Assembly (NCBI GenBank): GCA_963556195.1
Contig: OY744535.1
Span: 88,591,449 to 88,655,448 of the forward strand
Origin: Sepiola atlantica
Lineage: Eukaryota > Mollusca > Cephalopoda > Sepiida > Sepiolidae
Direction of reading: 5' to 3'
DNA: 64,000 nucleotides
Position 1 is the first letter of the stretch. Every line of letters begins with the position of its first letter. Positions 58,670-64,000 of the stretch are shown here, in pieces. Under the pieces are notes generated by a model, which did not search any database, was not told the DNA's origin, and worked only from the letters and a program-made list of their open reading frames with translations. The position numbers and the translations under genes were made by a program.

Positions 58670-59830
58670 CAATTTGATCCAGATAGACCGGCTTTTATTT
58701 TATTTTTAAACCTTTCATCTCTCATAAGGCAAACGTTCCGAAAATGCATAACTCACAAAATACATGACTCACTAATAACGCGGTAAGACGAATACTCTCT
58801 ACATCATAGACTATATATGATACACCCAACCCAAGACCTTTCCATAACTTATCATTTTATTTATATAAAACAAAACACCTCCAAATATGTTGTGCATGGC
58901 ACAACTACAACCACCACCACATATCCCTTACACACTCCAAATACAACATACACTCACGTACACTTCAGCGCATACATCACAAATATAAATCATTCGTTTT
59001 AAAAACGCAATCACGTTTTAAAATATATAGCAGGATAAATACACAAATACCACCCCCCATTAAATTAATGGATTTAAAGATGACTAAGACTTAATCCCCC
59101 TCCGTCTTCCATATACCCTTTAATAAACTCATGAACATTATTATATAAAGCTAACAGAATAGACTGCACACAAAAACCCAACATGGATGTATATTGTGAT
59201 GATACAGTAGATATCCCTTAGATAAACCTCTTTCACTGATAAATATATATTAACATTCAGCCACCACATAGCAATCATCAACTCAAATATATACCTTACA
59301 TAAATATACGCTTTAAAACTACACATAAATGAACAATTAAAATAAAACACATCATATAAAATATAAAATAAACACTTAAACAGGTACTAAACTATAAATA
59401 AATAAATTGAGAAGCTTTATAAAAAACTGAATTAATCCCACCCAGTACCGAATCAACACAGCTTCCTCTAAAATTAAACACTCATATGAAACAGACAACA
59501 TTCATCATTAATAATTACATTATTTTTAACAAAACTTCAGTACGATAAAGAGCTATATATGAATAATGTGGCGTTTTGTTTTTTTAAATACGACTTTAAA
59601 ACACAACAGTTACCATACATTTAAAAAAATACAAAACTACGAATAAATATTAAAATATTAAAATAGAACACTGAACAAAATAAAATATTTTTGAAAATAA
59701 ATACATAACTAGAAACAAATAAAAAATAAATAGAATATACACTTAATATAGCTAACCGAAACAAATATAACTCTGATATCGGTACTTGCTTCAAAAGGGA
59801 CACTTAAGCAAGCCACCGGCTAACGGTAAA
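58670..59830. other. Unassigned, C-rich plus strand
   Basis: The plus strand is C-rich and G-poor through about 58780-59530, the mirror of the Penelope tail asymmetry. No alignable match or reading frame is recognised. Confidence 0.35.
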
Positions 59831-59967
59831 CCCATAGGCTTTTTCTACGGATGTTTACTTTTCACAATGCTGACGAATCTTTATATGCCTTTCGAAACTT
59901 TTAAAAGCCGGTCCACTTGAACGAAATCGCGGTACGACTCTGAAATATGCAAGGTATAGCTTTTTTA

Positions 59968-59968
<1 letters not shown>

Positions 59969-60027
<59 letters not shown>
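59969..60027. repeat. (TA)n microsatellite
   Basis: About 29 TA units. Confidence 0.95.
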
Positions 60028-60030
<3 letters not shown>

Positions 60031-60775
60031 AATTATGGAATTGATTGTCCGACGTAATAGAAAATGTGAAATAAAACGAAAATGTGTATATTGTTAATCG
60101 GCGTGTCGTATTTATTCAAAAATACGTTCAAAGGATGTAAACTCTCCTTACTCTCTGTATATAAATGTGCTTCATAAGAATAGATAGGTTTATTAGATGT
60201 AACATTTTATACTAAGACAAAAATTATTTAGCTACATGTTTGAATACATGTGTCGGAAAAAAAACTCTAAAGAGCAAGGGAATTGTCGGCATAGGCTTTC
60301 ATTGTTGTCGCAGTGAGTGGAATATTACAATATTTCTATAGTGAACACGTGATCTACTGATAAAACAATTCAAATGGATGAAATGTTCGTTATCTCTCTA
60401 TTTACTTTAAAAAAAATTTTAATCAATTAATTTATTTTTTCAATTTTAAATGAAAGTCTGTCGGACGTTTTGACCTCAATTATTGGATCATATTTGACAT
60501 AATACACATCCAGCGTGTGCAAGCTCTACTAGCCCTTGCACATCAACACAAACGGCTAAGAAAATGGAAGTCCACATTAAAAACGAGTGTTTACTACGAA
60601 TGTACACAGACACACACACGCACGGATACGACAGTAAACCAACTATTATACCTTTTATGAAATAGAAATTATATAAAATATCTTAAATAAAATATCCTAA
60701 TAATATGTTGGGCTTCACAAAAGAGCAGATATAAATAAGTTGACTACCTGCTAGACACTGTCTTCGAGTTTCTTA

Positions 60776-60808
60776 GGTCTCTCTGTACAGGGTTGTGTAC
60801 AGAGAACC
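60776..60808. repeat. Short hairpin CTCTGTACA / TGTACAGAG
   Basis: A 9-bp perfect stem around GGGTTG has an outer GGT/ACC extension separated by unpaired bases. No U-run follows, so it is not a clear terminator. Confidence 0.6.
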
Positions 60809-60999
60809 TGATATGAGGATACTTTTCCCTACAAGTAAACACTGAATACATATTCAAAATAATATAGTATTCGAAGCCATAATAAAAAAACCCTCGGTAT
60901 GGCTACCCCATACTACATCTACAATTATTTTTGTAATAGTAAATATTAAATTATTATCCACATACGTATACGTATATTCTTTGCGGAATCATCAGTGTA

Positions 61000-61100
61000 C
61001 ATATAGCTGTTCAAACTGGCCGCACGATTCGAACCCCGGAACAAGAGTTATCTTTAAACTCAATTCCGAACACTGTAACGCATGAGGACAATTTATTCCG
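61000..61100 (-). mobile_element. tRNA-derived SINE fragment
   Basis: On the minus strand, CATGCGTTACAGTGTTCGGA (about 61085-61066) resembles an A box. It is followed 30-odd bases later by GGGGTTCGAATCGTG, containing a B box GGTTCGAATC (61035-61026). The rest does not close a tRNA cloverleaf, and CGGCCAGTTTGAACAGC follows as a SINE-like body. Body and tail differ from the SINE at 7 kb. Confidence 0.6.
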
Positions 61101-61599
61101 TTACATGATGAAATGATAAATAAATCTTAGTTGTGTCAAGCCGACAGACAACCATAGGCAATATACATAAACCAACATTTATAGATAATGCACACACTTT
61201 TATCTACGCACATAGATACATATACGTATACATACATATTGCCAGGTGTACACAAATTGGCATTGGATAACATACATGTGTATAGTATACTCAGCGACTT
61301 TGAACTTATTATCAATATAGTCGATTTATATTTAAACTAGTTTAAAATTAACATATATTTTTTATTAAAACATTGCTTATTAGATTCATTTATTTACACT
61401 CAAGTAACTAAATTGCTAATTCATGGTGAATCTGAACTACCTATTGTTGCTGTACATAGTACGACCCATTTCATAACCATATTTCCCTGGAAATACTCTT
61501 CAAAAGAGAAGCAGACATCTTCGAATAAACAGGAATGGTCTCTCAGCTTTTAACATCTTTTAATATATCACTGTTTTGTGTAATTATGTACTTATCTAT

Positions 61600-61638
61600 G
61601 TATCTATCTGTGTATCTATGTATCTATCTATCTATCTA

Positions 61639-61696
<58 letters not shown>

Positions 61697-61751
61697 TCTA
61701 TATTCTTCCCCTATCCCTCTCTATCTCTCTCTGTCTGTCTCTGTCTCGATT

Positions 61752-61841
<90 letters not shown>
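61600..61841. repeat. (CTAT)n, (TA)n, (CT)n, (TG)n compound microsatellite
   Basis: TATCTATC units, two TA runs and CTCTCTCT and TGTGTG blocks alternate. Long open frames across it are artefacts. Confidence 0.94.
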
Positions 61842-61843
<2 letters not shown>

Positions 61844-61845
61844 CA

Positions 61846-62545
61846 AATATGAACCAAAGTAAAAACTTTTAGTAGATGGAACCTATTGTGAAGAGGATTA
61901 GCTCAATATACGAGATAGAGCAATTGTAGAGATAGAAGAAAAAAGAGGGGGTAATGAAATTAATGTATTTAAATTTTCGCTTGTGTCTGCAATTTGAAAT
62001 AAGTTCATTTTTGGAGTTAATAACATTTAAGTTCTTGGGTGCAGTGGCTATCATATAAGTTTCCAAGATACATATTTGGCAGAATAAGGACCAGGAGTAT
62101 ATGAGTTTGACTTTTTTTAATATTGACCAACTTAGGGAGTAGGGGATCTTTTTGATGTTAAAACTTTTTATTAGGTTGTGAAGAGAAGTGCTAGTGGTAC
62201 TATTATTTTGTTGTGTTTAAGAGTAGATATGGTTAGAGATTCTAGTCTTAATGGGGAAAGCACTACCACCAATATAGGTATGAATTTTGTGGGGGGTTGT
62301 TGTTATATTATCTGTGTTGTTTATATTTTAAGGGATGCTTACGGTTTGAACTTTGGTTTTTTCGAAAGCCAACTTATCCATCTGTATTTCTCCTCTGATG
62401 ATAAGATTTCGATCTTTGAAAAGCCTTGGCTTCAGGAAAGAATAATAAACACTAGTTTATTACTGAATACACCTTGCATTGAACAATTGAAATTTGAAAT
62501 AAATCCGGACAATCGTCGCATATTTATCACTCATTTTTCTTCTAT
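61846..62545 (-). mobile_element. Penelope-like element fragment (copy E) with inverted 5' piece
   Basis: It runs between two satellites. 61850-61925 matches the outer end at 30360-30440. 61950-62345 matches 32050-32470 and holds the GIY-YIG frame. 62350-62540 is the reverse complement of 30450-30620, sharing CCTGAAGCCAAGGCTTTTCA and GATCGAAATCTTATCATCAG on the opposite strand. So end sequence flanks the domain in opposite orientations, while the 1.6-kb tail of copy C is missing. Confidence 0.78.
61950..62295 (-). pseudogene. Penelope-like GIY-YIG endonuclease remnant (copy E)
   Basis: The minus strand reads TYIGGSAFPIKTRISNHIYS, NNSTTSTSLHNLIKSFNIKK, IPYSLSWSILKKVK, FCQICILETYMIATAPKNLN and VINSKNELISNCRHKRKFK. 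The Y-I-G-G signature, the Arg of KTR, the C-x2-C pair (CQIC) and the CRH motif are all present, so this is the best-preserved endonuclease copy here. There is a stop after IYS and at least one frameshift before ETYMIA. The reverse transcriptase is absent. Confidence 0.83.
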
Positions 62546-62547
62546 CT

Positions 62548-62688
62548 CTCTCTATATATATATGTATATGTATACATATATGTATATATATATGTATATA
62601 TATATGTATATATATGTATTTATATATATACATATATGTATATATATGTATATATGTATATATACATATACGTATATATAGGTATATA

Positions 62689-62719
<31 letters not shown>

Positions 62720-62862
62720 GTATATATATACATATATATGTATATATATACATATATATATACATATATATATGTATATATACATATATATGTACATATA
62801 TGTATATATATAAATATATATAGATATATATTTATACATATATGTATATATATTTACATATG

Positions 62863-62897
<35 letters not shown>

Positions 62898-63095
62898 GTA
62901 TATATATGTACATATATATGTATATATAAATGTATATATATATATGTACATATATATGTATATATATATGTATATATACATATATACATATATATGTACA
63001 TATATATGTATATATATATGTATATATAAATTGATATATATATATATATATATATATATAAATTGATATATATATATATATATATATATATAAAT

Positions 63096-63173
<78 letters not shown>
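62548..63173. repeat. 625-bp TATATGTA / (TA)n satellite
   Basis: Imperfect TATATGTATATATACATA units dominate up to about 63025. Then three 32-bp units, each marked by AAATTGATAT (63028, 63060, 63092), pass into pure TA. Frames across it are repeat artefacts. Confidence 0.95.
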
Positions 63174-63176
<3 letters not shown>

Positions 63177-64000
63177 CAATACTTCTGCCGACATTTTTAC
63201 TTTTCTGGATGTATTAATAGGATAAACTTTCCGTTTATTTTTTAGACAACGATTGAATGCAATGATTGATTCCTTTATTTCATGTTCTGCTCATAGTAGA
63301 CTTTGAAAAATACATTTCGCTTCTATACGTGCATAAATAAGCTTCATGTTAACTCTGATTTATGAAATTTATTTACATGTAATTTAATTCAATAAACATG
63401 TTAATATTAAGTGTGTGTTTACATATGAAGACATATTAGAATCTTTCTTCTCTGCTTGTTTCGACAAATCTATGAATGTGAATTAAAAAAAATTTTTTTA
63501 AATGATTTACAAAACGTATACACTTTAAACTATTACCTATATCTTAATCATCATAACGCTTTTTTCAATATCTTCAAATTATTCACGCCGCGTACGTCGC
63601 AACTAACACTACTGGGTTAATGCACGTTTTAACTCCAATTAGCAGCTAAATATTACAAATATCCCATCTAAGGGAAGTAGTGGAAAGAGAATTTAATTTG
63701 GCATGCTAAGCGCCTTTAGTCAGCTACTAAGATTTTTTTAAATGTTAAAATATTACTACTTGCTGCGAAGTACCGGCATACCTCTTTACACTGCTATAAC
63801 CCCCCTTTCTAAACCGATCAGGTAGACTTACTTCTATATCGGGCTTTGGATACAATATTTAATAATATATCCAAATACGAGATATTTTCATGATTAATTT
63901 CTATTAAGTACCCGCAATATGTTAACAATTTGGTAGAAGATGATTTCTTCAAAAGAGAATACTGATAAATATCCGTGTGCCACTTTAACCCTAGAAACAC
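63174..64000. other. Unassigned AT-rich DNA
   Basis: No gene or repeat family recognised. A minus-strand frame at 63818-64000 runs off the window edge and has no motif. Confidence 0.4.

Overview
The window looks like AT-rich, gene-poor, repeat-dominated animal DNA. It is probably from a mollusc and most likely an octopod cephalopod. That placement is inferred from the combination of very long (TA)n tracts, tRNA-derived SINEs, Penelope-like elements, R2-like and Jockey/CR1-like LINEs and an Academ-type DNA transposon. No sequence here proves the species. No intact host gene was found. The best host candidates are a possible terminal exon (48407-48558, minus) and an unusually long unassigned open frame (12430-12933, plus).

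Layout. 1-9.9 kb: mostly unassigned AT-rich DNA with a small inverted-repeat element (about 2288-2510), a compact internally deleted Ty3/gypsy element with 123-135 bp LTRs (3010-5029, minus), a tRNA-derived SINE (about 6985-7150) and a 49-bp triplicate (9273-9429). 9.9-13.4 kb: compound TA-rich satellites and a 5'-truncated Penelope tail (10593-11630). 13.7-21.1 kb: a LINE graveyard, with three Jockey/CR1-like reverse-transcriptase remnants (13780-14900 minus, 15640-16560 plus, 19570-21120 minus), one R2-like LINE with a PD-type endonuclease motif (17700-19340 plus) and a 384-bp mariner-type MITE (17153-17536). 22.5-24.3 kb: a Penelope GIY-YIG remnant with its 3' tail. 24.4-33.7 kb: (TA)n tracts, large hairpins and a second Penelope copy (30345-32510, minus). 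35.1-40.4 kb: the most notable unit, a decayed 5.3-kb DNA transposon with about 115-128 bp terminal inverted repeats and one long broken gene on the minus strand. The gene has a zinc-finger N-terminus, an XPG/PIN-like nuclease region and a Cys-rich C-terminus, which fits the Academ superfamily. 41.2-42.5 and 57.2-58.3 kb: two copies of a GC-richer dispersed repeat. 52.1-57.9 kb: a duplicated block containing fragments of U2 snRNA. 53.4-53.7 and 61.8-62.5 kb: two more Penelope fragments with inverted ends. 62.5-63.2 kb: a 625-bp TATATGTA satellite.

All element genes carry stops and frameshifts, so nothing here appears able to move by itself. Their arrangement is informative: Penelope fragments repeatedly begin or end in (TA)n tracts, several (TA)n tracts sit inside long hairpins, and U2-derived pieces recur in one duplicated block. 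Coordinates of element edges are estimates made by eye.
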